Part shown: one piece after another, positions 34,601-42,357 of the stretch
How the letters are laid out: every line of letters begins with the position of its first letter
Numbering within the stretch: the stretch's first letter is position 1
DNA from: Variovorax beijingensis
Lineage (GTDB): Bacteria; Pseudomonadota; Gammaproteobacteria; Burkholderiales; Burkholderiaceae_C
Length of the DNA stretch: 64,000 nt
Direction of reading: 5' to 3'
NCBI RefSeq assembly: GCF_007828835.1
Contig: NZ_VIVL01000001.1
Span: forward strand, 786,001-850,000
Made by a program: the position numbers and the translations under genes
Notes under the pieces: model-generated
What the model was told of the DNA's origin: nothing
The model's input: only the letters and a program-made list of their open reading frames with translations
Database searches by the model: none

Positions 34601-34886
34601 GCGTATCGGAGGTGAAGAGCCCGTGCGATGCGGCGCGCAGCCGGCGCAGCGCGCCGCGCGTGCTCTTGTCGAAGCGCGCCTCTTCGCAGAGCTCGTCGAC
34701 CAGCGCGGGCGATGACACCACGATCACCGGCATGCCCGGCATGTCGAGCCAGTAGATGCCGCCGAGGTCCTGCGCGATCTTCCACATGTCGAGCACGGGG
34801 GAGTCGGACCCGATCGACAGCAGGTTGCCGACGAACGGCTTCTTCGCGGGATGCGGGATCGGATGGAGCGAGTTTTTGCCTGCCAT
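31656..34886 (-). CDS. self-sufficient cytochrome P450 / NADPH-P450 reductase fusion (CYP102-type)
   Basis: A 1076-residue soluble fusion that hydroxylates fatty acids or similar chains with NADPH and O2. The P450 part (1-475) has the I-helix AGHETTSGLLSF (about 268-279), KESLRLYPTAPA (ExxR), and the haem ligand Cys411 in FGNGQRACIG. A linker rich in Ala leads to the FMN flavodoxin domain (from about 500; VLQGSNLGTAEDLARQL), then the FAD/NADPH reductase (RYYSISSSP, GPGTGLAPFRGFLQE, VYVCGDGSRMEPDVRRTL). All domains look intact, and the layout matches Bacillus P450 BM3 (1048 residues). No divergent TetR repressor of BM3R1 type is adjacent; the upstream gap holds inverted repeats. Confidence 0.96.
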   Translation of the reverse strand: MAGKNSLHPIPHPAKKPFVGNLLSIGSDSPVLDMWKIAQDLGGIYWLDMPGMPVIVVSSPALVDELCEEARFDKSTRGALRRLRAASHGLFTSDTHEETWSKPHNILLANFSQRAMQAYHPMMLDIAGQLVTKWERLNFDEEVDVVRDMTALTLDTIGLCGFGYRFNSFYREGFHPFVDAMVRTLETVQNRRGLPLEEFMLKKELAQQRKDIRFMHKMVEDIIEERRASGADIATKPDLLSYMIAGVDKKSGEKLTDKMIRDECIEFLIAGHETTSGLLSFAIYFLLKNPEALAKAQAEVDSVFGGDTTQKPTYAQVNRLQYVMQVLKESLRLYPTAPAISMRAKEDTKIGGQYTIKKNNMVIMHALALHRDKGIWGEDADQFNPDHFSREAERERPVNAFKPFGNGQRACIGRQFALQEAVLTLGMILQRFNLVDHTGYKLRIKEALTIKPENFRIKALLRDPASRPRGNGEASAVAATPAASARPAARKPQAARHGTSLLVLQGSNLGTAEDLARQLAEAGELRGFSTQMASLDDYAERLPANGAVAIVCASYNGMAPDNAAEFHRWLDKADDSLNGVRFSVFGCGNTDWAATYQAVPRRIDERLEALGAARVHPRGEGDAREDMDGAFQDWSDALWPELVKAFGIQSGADTPAEAEPLYTLEELPPPQKNALVDALGAVALRVIENRELQKNLGSAGEAGRSTRHVELMLPEGVDYRAGDHLSVVPRNSPAQVERAMAHFGFDRAAHVRLHAEPGRKTALPVDQVIAVDRLLGDYVELQDVATRKQIATLAAYTECPVTQPKLAALSGSDEASQAAYKAEVLHKRKSLLDLLEAHRACQLPFAVFLEMLSPLSPRYYSISSSPAMTPGRCSVTVGVVSAPALSGNGTFEGVCSNYLARAEAGDTVHGVIRETTAEGFRLPEDAQRPLVMIGPGTGLAPFRGFLQERAAQAERGQALGDAMLFFGCRHPEQDFIYAEELEAWSHRGLMKLHTAFSRAGERKVYVQDLIREQGAAVWKLLEAGGVIYVCGDGSRMEPDVRRTLADLAREHGHDGAAWMDRMIADQRYVLDVWAGA

Positions 34887-35057
34887 GGGGTGCTGTGCCT
34901 TTGGAGTGGACCCGCTTCGGAGATTCCGGCGTGTGACCCGGAGTATCCCGAGGGCACCGGTGGGGGGCAGGACGGGGTTTCCCTTAGGCTGGTTCAGCGC
35001 CTCGTCCGGGGAGCCGCCGTTCAGGGCGCGCTCCCGCCGACGGGGTACGCGGCGAAG

Positions 35058-35100
35058 CGAATGTCCCCCGCGCTTCGCGCTCCTCCTTTATTTCGCTGCG
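35058..35100 (+). repeat. 43-bp repeat copy A (hairpin element)
   Basis: Copy A of an element with constant ends CGAATGTCCCCC and TCCTCC...ATTTCGCTGCG and an internal hairpin GCGC-TTC-GCGC (35070-35080). It shares 38 of 43 positions with the inverted copy B; four of the five differences fall in the stem and keep it paired. GGGTAC before and GCACCC after are also shared, so the full unit is longer (about 35043-35110). Confidence 0.8.
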
Positions 35101-35194
35101 CAAGGCACCCCATCGGCGGGAGCGGGATCAGAGCACTGGTTGATCAGCGGTGCACCCAGAGCGTGCCCTGGTGCACAGAGCATCGGGTGCTCCC

Positions 35195-35237
35195 CGCAGC
35201 GAAATCAAGGAGGAGGCCGAAGGCCGGGGGACATTCG
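35195..35237 (-). repeat. 43-bp repeat copy B (inverted hairpin element)
   Basis: Inverted copy of the element at 35058. Its hairpin reads GGCC-TTC-GGCC on the minus strand (35215-35225), two base pairs swapped relative to copy A with pairing preserved. The two copies could fold together or separately. Confidence 0.8.
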
Positions 35238-35307
35238 CGGAGGGGAGTACCCGGTGATCTGTGCACGCGCCCCGAAGGACTTCAGCCGCAACAGCAAGCA
35301 AAAGCCC

Positions 35308-36564
35308 TCAGGGCCGAACCATCTTGCATTCGGAGCCCTGTGCCAGCTCGTTGCCCGTGTAGACAGCGTCCGTCCGGAAGCCGTAGTTGGTGCCTTCCCA
35401 GCCGGTCTTCACCGCCTTGCCGTCCACCGGCATGATGGTGTTGACCACCTGTGGCAGCAGCAGCTGATGGTCCTCGGCGCGCATGCGGACAGGGCCCACC
35501 ACGGAGTCGTAGCTCATGTCTTCCAGCGCATGGGCCACCTTCACGGTATCGGTGGATCCGGCCTTGTTGATCGCGGCAGCCAGCAGGCGCGGCGTGAGGT
35601 CGATGCGGGGCGCCAGGAAATCCTTGCTCGTCTTGGCTTTGTAGGCCTTGGCCAGCGCGTCGGCGCGCGGCGTGTCGGCCTGCCCCGGATGCCACTCGGC
35701 GACCCAGGTCAGCTGGCCGAGCTTGGCCTGCGACACCGCCAGCACCGTGCCCGGCACCGAGCCCGCGCTGTGGTTGAAGTAGCGCAGGTTGTAGCCGGCA
35801 TCGCCCGCGGCCTTGAGCAGCAGCGTCATGTCCTGGCCCCAGTTGCCGGTGATGACCGAGTCGGCACCGCTTTGCTTGATGTTCGCGATGTAGGGCGAGA
35901 AGTCCTTCACCCGGCCGATCGGATGCAGCGTTTCGCCGACGAACTGCACGTCGGGCCGCGCCAGCCCCACCAGCTGCCTGCCGTAGCTCGCCCACTGCTT
36001 GCCGTGGGCATAGTCCTGGTTCAGCAGGTAGACCTTCTTCACGTCGGGCGTCTTCTTGATGTAGTTGGCCAGCGCCTTCATCTTCATCGCCGTGTTGGCC
36101 TCGGTCTGGAAGTGCCAGAAGCTGCAGCCCTTGCCCGTCATCTCGGGGTCGATCGAGGAATGGTTCAGCACGAGCAGCTCCTTGCCCGGGTTGCGCTGGT
36201 TCCAGCGCGCCACCGATTGAACGAGCGCGGTCACTACCGAGGAGCCCGATCCACCCGTGACGATGGCCTTGGCGCCTTGGTCGATGGCCGCCTGCAGCGC
36301 GCTCTGGCTTTCCTGCGCCGAGAGCTTGCTGTCGAACTGCAGCAGCTGCAGCTTCATGCCGCCGAGCACGCCGCCCTTGGCGTTGATCTCCTCGATGGCG
36401 TACTGCGTGTGCGTCAGCATCAGCTCGCCCACGTTCGCGAACGGCCCCGAGAGCGGGTCGATGTAGGCGATCTTGTAGGCGGGTTGCTGGGCCTGGGCGC
36501 CGCCGGCAACGGCCAGCAGGCAGGCGAGGGCGATCGGCGCCAGTGGCGCGTGCTTGGACTTCAT
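35308..36564 (-). CDS. branched-chain amino acid-type ABC transporter substrate-binding protein
   Basis: A 418-residue periplasmic receptor of the LivJ/LivK-like class I fold (Peripla_BP_6). Signal peptide residues 1-25 (MKSKHAPLAPIALACLLAVA, cleavage near AQAQ), then YKIAYIDPLSGPFANVGELM, the ligand-pocket opening of this family; a second lobe follows FVGETLHPIGRVKDFSPYIA. GAGAG precedes the ATG. It lies 23 bp after a TetR gene on the same strand, opposite an acyl-CoA synthetase/carboxylase operon, and no permease or ATPase is near. Relatives of such lone receptors bind aromatic or branched acids as often as amino acids; the ligand is not deducible. Confidence 0.9.
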   Translation of the reverse strand: MKSKHAPLAPIALACLLAVAGGAQAQQPAYKIAYIDPLSGPFANVGELMLTHTQYAIEEINAKGGVLGGMKLQLLQFDSKLSAQESQSALQAAIDQGAKAIVTGGSGSSVVTALVQSVARWNQRNPGKELLVLNHSSIDPEMTGKGCSFWHFQTEANTAMKMKALANYIKKTPDVKKVYLLNQDYAHGKQWASYGRQLVGLARPDVQFVGETLHPIGRVKDFSPYIANIKQSGADSVITGNWGQDMTLLLKAAGDAGYNLRYFNHSAGSVPGTVLAVSQAKLGQLTWVAEWHPGQADTPRADALAKAYKAKTSKDFLAPRIDLTPRLLAAAINKAGSTDTVKVAHALEDMSYDSVVGPVRMRAEDHQLLLPQVVNTIMPVDGKAVKTGWEGTNYGFRTDAVYTGNELAQGSECKMVRP

Positions 36565-36587
36565 GGTTTGTCTCTCGGGTTGTGTGG

Positions 36588-37286
36588 TCAGTGCTGGGTG
36601 CGCAGGCCGATCACCCGGCTCGCGAGCTTCGTGAGCTCGGCCGCCACCTCGTCGGGCGAGAGGCGCCCGTTCGGCCGGTACCAGCTGTAGAGGAAACCGG
36701 GCAGGCTGCAGGCCGCCAATGCGGTGATCTTGGTCTCGGCGAAGTCCAGGTCGCCGTCGCGGCGCGCCTCCTCGAGCAGCGGGCACAGCAGGTCGTAGAA
36801 GTGGTGCGCGAGCTTCTTCTGCGCCGCGATGTATTCGGGCCGGTACACCTGCGGCTCGCGGTATGGAAAGAAGGCGCAGGGATGGTGCGCAATGGTGGCG
36901 CGGATCAGCCGCTCGATGCCTTCGAGCACCTTCTCGCTCGCGCGGCGCGGATCGCCGGCCGCGAAATCGAGTGCGGTGAAGCAGTCGACCGCGGGACGCC
37001 ACGACAGCGTTTCGAAGATCTCCTGCTTGTCGCGGAAGTAGTAGTACACGAAGGGCTTGGTCACGCCCAGTGCACGCACGATCTGCGCCATGGTGGTGTT
37101 GGCATAGCCCTGCGCCGCAAAGAGCTGTGCCGCCGCCTGCAGGATGCGCTCGCGCTGCAGGTCGGTGCCCTGCGTGGCCGCGCGCTGGCGCCCGGTGCCC
37201 TGCGGAAGGTGCGGCTGTGCCGTGGTGGTGGCCGAGGTTGCGGCCTTGCCAGAGGGTTTGTGCCGTGTCGCGGAAGTTATACCCAT
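36588..37286 (-). CDS. TetR-family regulator
   Basis: A 232-residue TetR-type regulator with an unusually long, basic N-terminal arm (residues 1-40, ITSATRHKPSGKAATSATTT). The HTH is RERILQAAAQLFAAQGYANT (about 44-63) and recognition helix VTKPFVYYYFRDKQEIFETL. The C-terminal domain is hydrophobic and ligand-sensing. The ATG at 37286 sits inside a perfect 12-bp palindrome. It faces the acyl-CoA synthetase/carboxylase genes across 86 bp and precedes the binding-protein gene, so it probably represses both and itself until an acid or acyl-CoA appears. Confidence 0.9.
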   Translation of the reverse strand: MGITSATRHKPSGKAATSATTTAQPHLPQGTGRQRAATQGTDLQRERILQAAAQLFAAQGYANTTMAQIVRALGVTKPFVYYYFRDKQEIFETLSWRPAVDCFTALDFAAGDPRRASEKVLEGIERLIRATIAHHPCAFFPYREPQVYRPEYIAAQKKLAHHFYDLLCPLLEEARRDGDLDFAETKITALAACSLPGFLYSWYRPNGRLSPDEVAAELTKLASRVIGLRTQH

Positions 37287-37291
37287 GGGTA
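37280..37291. promoter_or_regulatory. perfect palindrome at the TetR start codon
   Basis: TACCCATGGGTA (37280-37291) contains the TetR gene's own ATG. A second dyad, GTGCA-CCA-TGCAC, lies at 37301-37313. Both are in the gap between the divergent TetR and acyl-CoA synthetase genes and are candidate operator half-sites. Confidence 0.42.
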
Positions 37292-37372
37292 GGATTGTTG
37301 GTGCACCATGCACCCATTGGCAAGCGCCTGGCTCCTGCAGCCGGCTATCGATAACCCTGAGAAAGTGACGCC

Positions 37373-38986
37373 ATGGAGACATTGCCCGACCGTCCGCAAC
37401 AGCCCCTGCACGAGTACCTGCGTGCCCATGCGCGCGAGCGCGGAGAGCGCCCGGCCTGCATCTGGTACGGCCATGCCATGAGTTGGGCGCAGCTCGACCG
37501 CGCGAGCGATGCCTTCGCGGCGCGGCTGCAGGCCATCGGCGTGAAGAAGGGCGAACCGGTGGTGCTGTTCCTCAACAACTGCCCGCAGTACCTGGTCGCG
37601 CATTTCGGCATCCAGAAGATCGGTGCCATCGTCTGCCCCAGCGGCCCGCTCAACAAGGAGCACGAGCTGGCCTACCAGGTCAACGATCTCCACGCGCGCG
37701 TGATCGTCGCCGCCGCGCCGCTGCTGCCGGTGGTGCGCAAGGTGCAGTCGCAGAGCGCACTCGCGCACGTGTTCGTGGTGCACTACGCCGACCTGCTGCC
37801 CGAACAGCCCACGCTCGACCTGCCCGCCGAACTGCTCGCCGAGCGCAACGTCCCGCGCAGCGTGCCCGAGGGATGCGAGGACTTCCTGGCCGTGATGCAG
37901 GCCGACGCCGCGCCGCAGCCCGTGGCCATCGACCTCGACGACGTGGCGCTCATGACCTACACCTCCGGCACCACCGGGCTGCCCAAGGGCGCGATGCTGA
38001 GCTATGGCAACGCGCTGTTCAAGACCCGCGCCGCCGCCGATTGCAACGGCGTGGCCGGCGACGATGTGCTGCTTTCCATCGCTCCGCTCTATCACATCGC
38101 CGGCATGCTGATGGGGGTGAACGTGCCGGTGCTCAGTGGCGCGGCGTCGGTGCTGCTGCACCGCTTCGATCCGCGCGCGGTGCTGCAGGCCATCGCGCGC
38201 TACAAGGTGAGCTGGTGGTACAGCATCGCGCCGATGAACGTGGCCTGCATGCAGGTGCCCGACATCGCGGGCTTCGACCTCTCGAGCCTGCGGCGCAATC
38301 CGGTCACGAGCTTCGGCATCGCCTTCACCGAGCCGCTGGCCGCGCAGTGGCGCGCGCATGCGCCCAACTGCACGTCGTTCGAGGCCGCCTACGGGCTCAG
38401 CGAAACCCACACCTGCGACACCTACACGCCGCACCATGCGCCGCGCTGGGGCACGCAGGGCGTCGCGGTGCCGGGCGTGCGCATTCGCATCGTCGACCCC
38501 GAGACGCAGGCCGACCTGCCCGCGGGCGAGGTCGGCGAGATCGTGCTCGCCAGCCCCGGCTCCTTCAAGGGCTACTGGAACAAGCCCGAGGCCACGGCCG
38601 CCACGCTGCGCAGTGGATGGGTGCACACCGGCGACATGGGCAAGCTCGATGCCGATGGCTATCTCACCTTCATCGGCCGCTTCAAGGAGATGATCAAGGT
38701 CTCCGGCTACAGCGTGTTCCCGGAAGAGGTCGAGACCATCCTCATCAAGCACCCCGCGGTGGCCCAGGCCGCGGTCATCGCGCAGCCCGATGCCGAGAAG
38801 GGCGAGGTGGTCAAGGCCTTCATCGTGCGCAAGCCCGGCGCGGCGCTCGAGGCCGACGCGCTCATGGCCTGGGCGCGCGACAACATGGCCAGCTACAAGG
38901 CGCCGCGCGCCGTGAGCTTCATCGATGCCTTGCCGACCACCGGCGCCGGCAAGGTGCTGCGGCGCCTGCTGAAAGACAAAGCCTGA
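37373..38986 (+). CDS. acyl-CoA synthetase (AMP-forming, long/medium-chain fatty acid type)
   Basis: A 537-residue ANL-superfamily ligase activating a carboxylic acid with ATP and CoA. The nucleotide motif is MTYTSGTTGLPKGAMLSYGN (about residues 193-212), the adenylate motif is YGLSETHTCDTYTP (about 338), GWVHTGDMGKLDADGYLTFI carries the ATP Asp, and TTGAGKVLRRLLKDKA holds the C-terminal Lys. It is the first gene of a two-gene unit: the carboxylase starts 11 bp after its stop, so its acyl-CoA product is the likely carboxylase substrate. Divergent from the TetR regulator. Confidence 0.93.
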   Translation: METLPDRPQQPLHEYLRAHARERGERPACIWYGHAMSWAQLDRASDAFAARLQAIGVKKGEPVVLFLNNCPQYLVAHFGIQKIGAIVCPSGPLNKEHELAYQVNDLHARVIVAAAPLLPVVRKVQSQSALAHVFVVHYADLLPEQPTLDLPAELLAERNVPRSVPEGCEDFLAVMQADAAPQPVAIDLDDVALMTYTSGTTGLPKGAMLSYGNALFKTRAAADCNGVAGDDVLLSIAPLYHIAGMLMGVNVPVLSGAASVLLHRFDPRAVLQAIARYKVSWWYSIAPMNVACMQVPDIAGFDLSSLRRNPVTSFGIAFTEPLAAQWRAHAPNCTSFEAAYGLSETHTCDTYTPHHAPRWGTQGVAVPGVRIRIVDPETQADLPAGEVGEIVLASPGSFKGYWNKPEATAATLRSGWVHTGDMGKLDADGYLTFIGRFKEMIKVSGYSVFPEEVETILIKHPAVAQAAVIAQPDAEKGEVVKAFIVRKPGAALEADALMAWARDNMASYKAPRAVSFIDALPTTGAGKVLRRLLKDKA

Positions 38987-38997
38987 AAGGTTCTCCC

Positions 38998-41900
38998 TTG
39001 TTCTCCAAAGTCCTGATTGCCAACCGCGGCGAGATCGCGGTGCGCCTGGTGCGCGCGCTGCGCGACCTCGGCATTGCGAGCGTGGCGGTGCATGCGCGCG
39101 ACGATGCGTCCGCATTGCATGTGCAGCTGGCCGACGCGGCCGTCGCGCTCGATGCGGCCGGGCCATCGGCCTACCTCGACGTTGCCGCGCTGATCGGCGT
39201 GGCGAAGGCGCAAGGCTGCGACGCGGTGCATCCCGGCTACGGCTTCCTGAGCGAACGCGCGGACTTCGCGCAAGCCTGCACGGATGCGGGGCTGGTCTTC
39301 ATCGGGCCCGCGCCCGAGCAGCTGGCGCTGTTCGGCGACAAGGCGCGCGCGCGCGCACTCGCCACGCAGTGCGACGTTCCCGTGATGCCCGGCAGCGCCG
39401 GCGCCGTGACGCTCGCGCAGGCGCAGGCCTTCTTTGCCGAGCAGCAGGCGCAGGGTGCCGCGGGCGTGATGATCAAGGCCATTGGCGGCGGTGGCGGGCG
39501 CGGCATGCGCGCCGTCATGAATGCGGACGAGCTGCCCGAAGCACATGCGCGCTGCATGTCCGAGGCCAAGGCCGCCTTCGGCGTCGAGGGCGTGTACGTC
39601 GAGCGGCTGATGCACCACGCGCGGCACATCGAAGTGCAGGTGCTCGGCGACGGCCAGGCCGTGGCCAGCCTCGGCGAGCGCGAATGCACCCTGCAGCGGC
39701 GCTTCCAGAAGCTGGTGGAGATCGCGCCCAGCCCCTCGCTGCCCGATGCGCTGCGGGCCGCCATCACGCAGGCTGCGCTGCGCATGGCCAAGGCCGCAGG
39801 CTATCGCAGCCTGGGCACCTTCGAATTCCTCGTCGATGCCGGATCGGCCACGCTTCCCTTCGTCTTCATCGAGGCGAACCCGCGGCTGCAGGTCGAGCAC
39901 ACCGTGACCGAGGCCGTGACCGGCCTGGATCTCGTGCAGCTGCAGATGGCGGTGGCAGCCGGGCAATCCCTGAAGGCACTTGGCGTGGAAGCCGACGGCA
40001 CGGCGGCGCAGCGCGGATTCGCGCTGCAATGGCGCATCAATGCCGAGACGCTCGACGCCCATGGCAGCGCGCGGCCCTCGGGCGGCACGCTCGCGCGCTT
40101 CGATCTGCCGAGCGGGCCCGGCGTGCGCGTCGACACGCACGGCTATGCAGGCCTCGCACCGTCGCCGCACTACGACACGCTGCTGGCCAAGCTGATCGTG
40201 CATTCGCCATCGCCGCGTTTTGCCGATGCGTTGCGCCGCTCGCTGCGCGCGCTGGACGAATGCCACATCGACGGCATCGCGACCAACCTTGCGTTGCTGC
40301 GCGCCATTGCGGCGCGGCCCGAGTTCGCAAGCCAGGCGGTGCACACGCGTTTTGTCGAAGCGCACCTGGGCGACCTGCTGGCCGCCGCGGCATCGCTGGA
40401 AAAACATGCAAAGAAGATCGCCCCGGCCGATGCGCAGGCGGCGGCAATCGAGAACGACGACGCGGACGACCTGGCGATCAAGGCGCCGATGCCCGCCAAG
40501 CTGGTGCAGTTCGAAGTGGCGGTGGGCGATGTGCTGCCTGCCGGCGCGCAGCTCGGTGTGCTCGAAGCCATGAAGATGGAGCATCTGCTGCACGCGCCGG
40601 TCGCGGGCCGCGTGGTTGCGCTGCTGGCCGAGCCGGGCGACTACCTCGTCGAAGGCCAGTCGCTGCTGCGGCTGGAAGCGGTCGATGCGCAGGCGGTGGA
40701 AGCCGAGGCGCGCACCGCGCAAGACCTCGATGCGATCCGCCCCGACCTGCAGAAGGTGGTCGACCGCCATGCCTTCACGCTCGATGCCAACCGCGGCGCG
40801 GCCGTGGCCAGGCGGCATGCGCAGGGCGGGCGCACCGCGCGCGAGAACATCGCCGACCTGTGCGACACCGCCTCCGACCCCGGCAGCTTCATCGAATACG
40901 GCGCACTCGCCATCGCCGCGCAAACGCGCCGCCGCACGCTCGAAGACCTGATCGCCAACACGCCGGCCGACGGCATGGTGACGGGCCTGGGCAGCATCAA
41001 CGCGAAGCAGTTCGGCCCCGAGGCCTCGCGCTGCGCCGTGCTGGCCTACGACTACACGGTGCTGGCCGGCACGCAGGGCATGCGCAACCACCACAAGACC
41101 GACCGCATGCTGTCGATCGCGCACCAGCTGAAGCTGCCGGTGGTGCTGTTCGCCGAAGGCGGCGGCGGGCGGCCGGGCGATACCGACATGCCGATCGTCG
41201 CCGGCCTCAACAACCACACCTTCAGCCAGTTCGCGGCGCTCTCGGGTAAGGTGCCGGTGGTGGGCATCGTGCATGGCCGCTGCTTCGCGGGCAATGCCGC
41301 GCTGCTGGGCTGCGCCGACGTGATCATCGCCACCAGGGGCAGCAACATCGGCATGAGCGGCCCGGCCATGATCGAGGGCGGCGGGCTCGGCAGCTTCGCG
41401 CCCGAGCAGATCGGGCCGAGCAGCGTGCAGTCGCGCAACGGCGTGATCGACATCCTGGTGGAAGACGAAGCGGCGGCAGTGGCTGCAGCGAAGCAATACC
41501 TCTCCTATTTTCAAGGGCCGGTTTCCGACTGGCAGTGCGCCGACCCGCGCGCGCTGCGCCACGTGGTGCCCGAGAACCGGCTGCGCGTGTACGACGTGCG
41601 CGCCGCAATGCGCGGCGTGGCCGACACCGGATCGTTGCTCGAACTGCGCGCCGGCTTCGGCGCGGGCATCGTCACCGCGCTGGCACGCATCGAGGGCAAG
41701 CCGGTGGGGCTGATGGCCAACAACCCGCATCACCTGGGCGGCGCCATCGACGTGGAGGCGGCCGACAAGTCCGCCCGCTTCATGCAGCTTTGCAATGCGC
41801 ACGGGCTGCCGATCGTCTCGCTGTGCGACACGCCCGGCTTCATGGTCGGCCCCGAGATCGAGGCGCAGGCGCAGGTGCGCCATGTGTGCCGCATGTTCAT

Positions 41901-42294
41901 GGTGGCCTCGCACCTGCGCGTGCCCTTTTTTGCCGTGGTGCTGCGCAAGGGCTATGGCCTGGGCGCGCAGGCCATGACGGCCGGCGGCTTCGATGCGCCG
42001 GTGTTCACGGTGGCCTGGCCGACCGGCGAGTTCGGCGCGATGGGGCTCGAGGGCGCGGTGCGCCTGGGCTATCGCAAGGAACTGGCTGCGGTGCCCGAAG
42101 GCATGGAGCGCGACGCATTGTTCAGGAAGCTCGTGGCGCAGCAGTACGCCAACGGCGAAGCGATCCACATGGCACAGACGCTCGAGATCGATGCGGTGAT
42201 CGATCCCGCCGAAACCCGCACCTGGCTGGTGCGCGGACTCGCTTCCGCGGGGCGTTCCATGCGGGCGGCCTCGCCCTACGTGGACACTTGGTAA
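38998..42294 (+). CDS. single-chain biotin-dependent acyl-CoA carboxylase (BC-BCCP-CT fusion)
   Basis: A 1098-residue fusion of all parts needed to carboxylate an acyl-CoA. Biotin carboxylase occupies about 1-450 (LIANRGEIAVRLVRALRDLG, VMIKAIGGGGGRGMRAV, FIEANPRLQVEHTVTE), the biotinyl domain about 485-565 with Lys526 in LEAMKMEHLLHAP, and the carboxyltransferase about 590-1095 (GRTARENIADLCD, then GRCFAGNAALLGC and MTAGGFDAPVFTVAWPTGEF). Start is TTG 38998 after AAAGG; no ATG fits. Such single-chain enzymes resemble described long-chain acyl-CoA carboxylases; propionyl-, methylcrotonyl- or geranyl-CoA enzymes normally use two chains. Substrate not deducible. Confidence 0.93.
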   Translation: MFSKVLIANRGEIAVRLVRALRDLGIASVAVHARDDASALHVQLADAAVALDAAGPSAYLDVAALIGVAKAQGCDAVHPGYGFLSERADFAQACTDAGLVFIGPAPEQLALFGDKARARALATQCDVPVMPGSAGAVTLAQAQAFFAEQQAQGAAGVMIKAIGGGGGRGMRAVMNADELPEAHARCMSEAKAAFGVEGVYVERLMHHARHIEVQVLGDGQAVASLGERECTLQRRFQKLVEIAPSPSLPDALRAAITQAALRMAKAAGYRSLGTFEFLVDAGSATLPFVFIEANPRLQVEHTVTEAVTGLDLVQLQMAVAAGQSLKALGVEADGTAAQRGFALQWRINAETLDAHGSARPSGGTLARFDLPSGPGVRVDTHGYAGLAPSPHYDTLLAKLIVHSPSPRFADALRRSLRALDECHIDGIATNLALLRAIAARPEFASQAVHTRFVEAHLGDLLAAAASLEKHAKKIAPADAQAAAIENDDADDLAIKAPMPAKLVQFEVAVGDVLPAGAQLGVLEAMKMEHLLHAPVAGRVVALLAEPGDYLVEGQSLLRLEAVDAQAVEAEARTAQDLDAIRPDLQKVVDRHAFTLDANRGAAVARRHAQGGRTARENIADLCDTASDPGSFIEYGALAIAAQTRRRTLEDLIANTPADGMVTGLGSINAKQFGPEASRCAVLAYDYTVLAGTQGMRNHHKTDRMLSIAHQLKLPVVLFAEGGGGRPGDTDMPIVAGLNNHTFSQFAALSGKVPVVGIVHGRCFAGNAALLGCADVIIATRGSNIGMSGPAMIEGGGLGSFAPEQIGPSSVQSRNGVIDILVEDEAAAVAAAKQYLSYFQGPVSDWQCADPRALRHVVPENRLRVYDVRAAMRGVADTGSLLELRAGFGAGIVTALARIEGKPVGLMANNPHHLGGAIDVEAADKSARFMQLCNAHGLPIVSLCDTPGFMVGPEIEAQAQVRHVCRMFMVASHLRVPFFAVVLRKGYGLGAQAMTAGGFDAPVFTVAWPTGEFGAMGLEGAVRLGYRKELAAVPEGMERDALFRKLVAQQYANGEAIHMAQTLEIDAVIDPAETRTWLVRGLASAGRSMRAASPYVDTW

Positions 42295-42357
42295 CCATGC
42301 ACTAAACCTCGTCACATGCAATGGCAAGGGGGCTCCGTAAACTGAGTCGCTTTGCGC

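Larger units (their letters stand above)
34887..35307. other. 421-bp intergenic region without a gene
   Basis: I see no coding region here. It contains the start-proximal region of the P450 gene, two inverted copies of a 43-bp palindromic element (see separate entries), and between them a short dyad GGTGCAC / GTGCACC-like pair around 35142-35175. No convincing sigma-70 promoter stands out. Confidence 0.7.

Noticed and set aside
34887..35307. Small mobile element or gene in the repeat-bearing gap
   Set aside because: Inverted repeats exist but there is no coding region between them and no target-site duplication visible.
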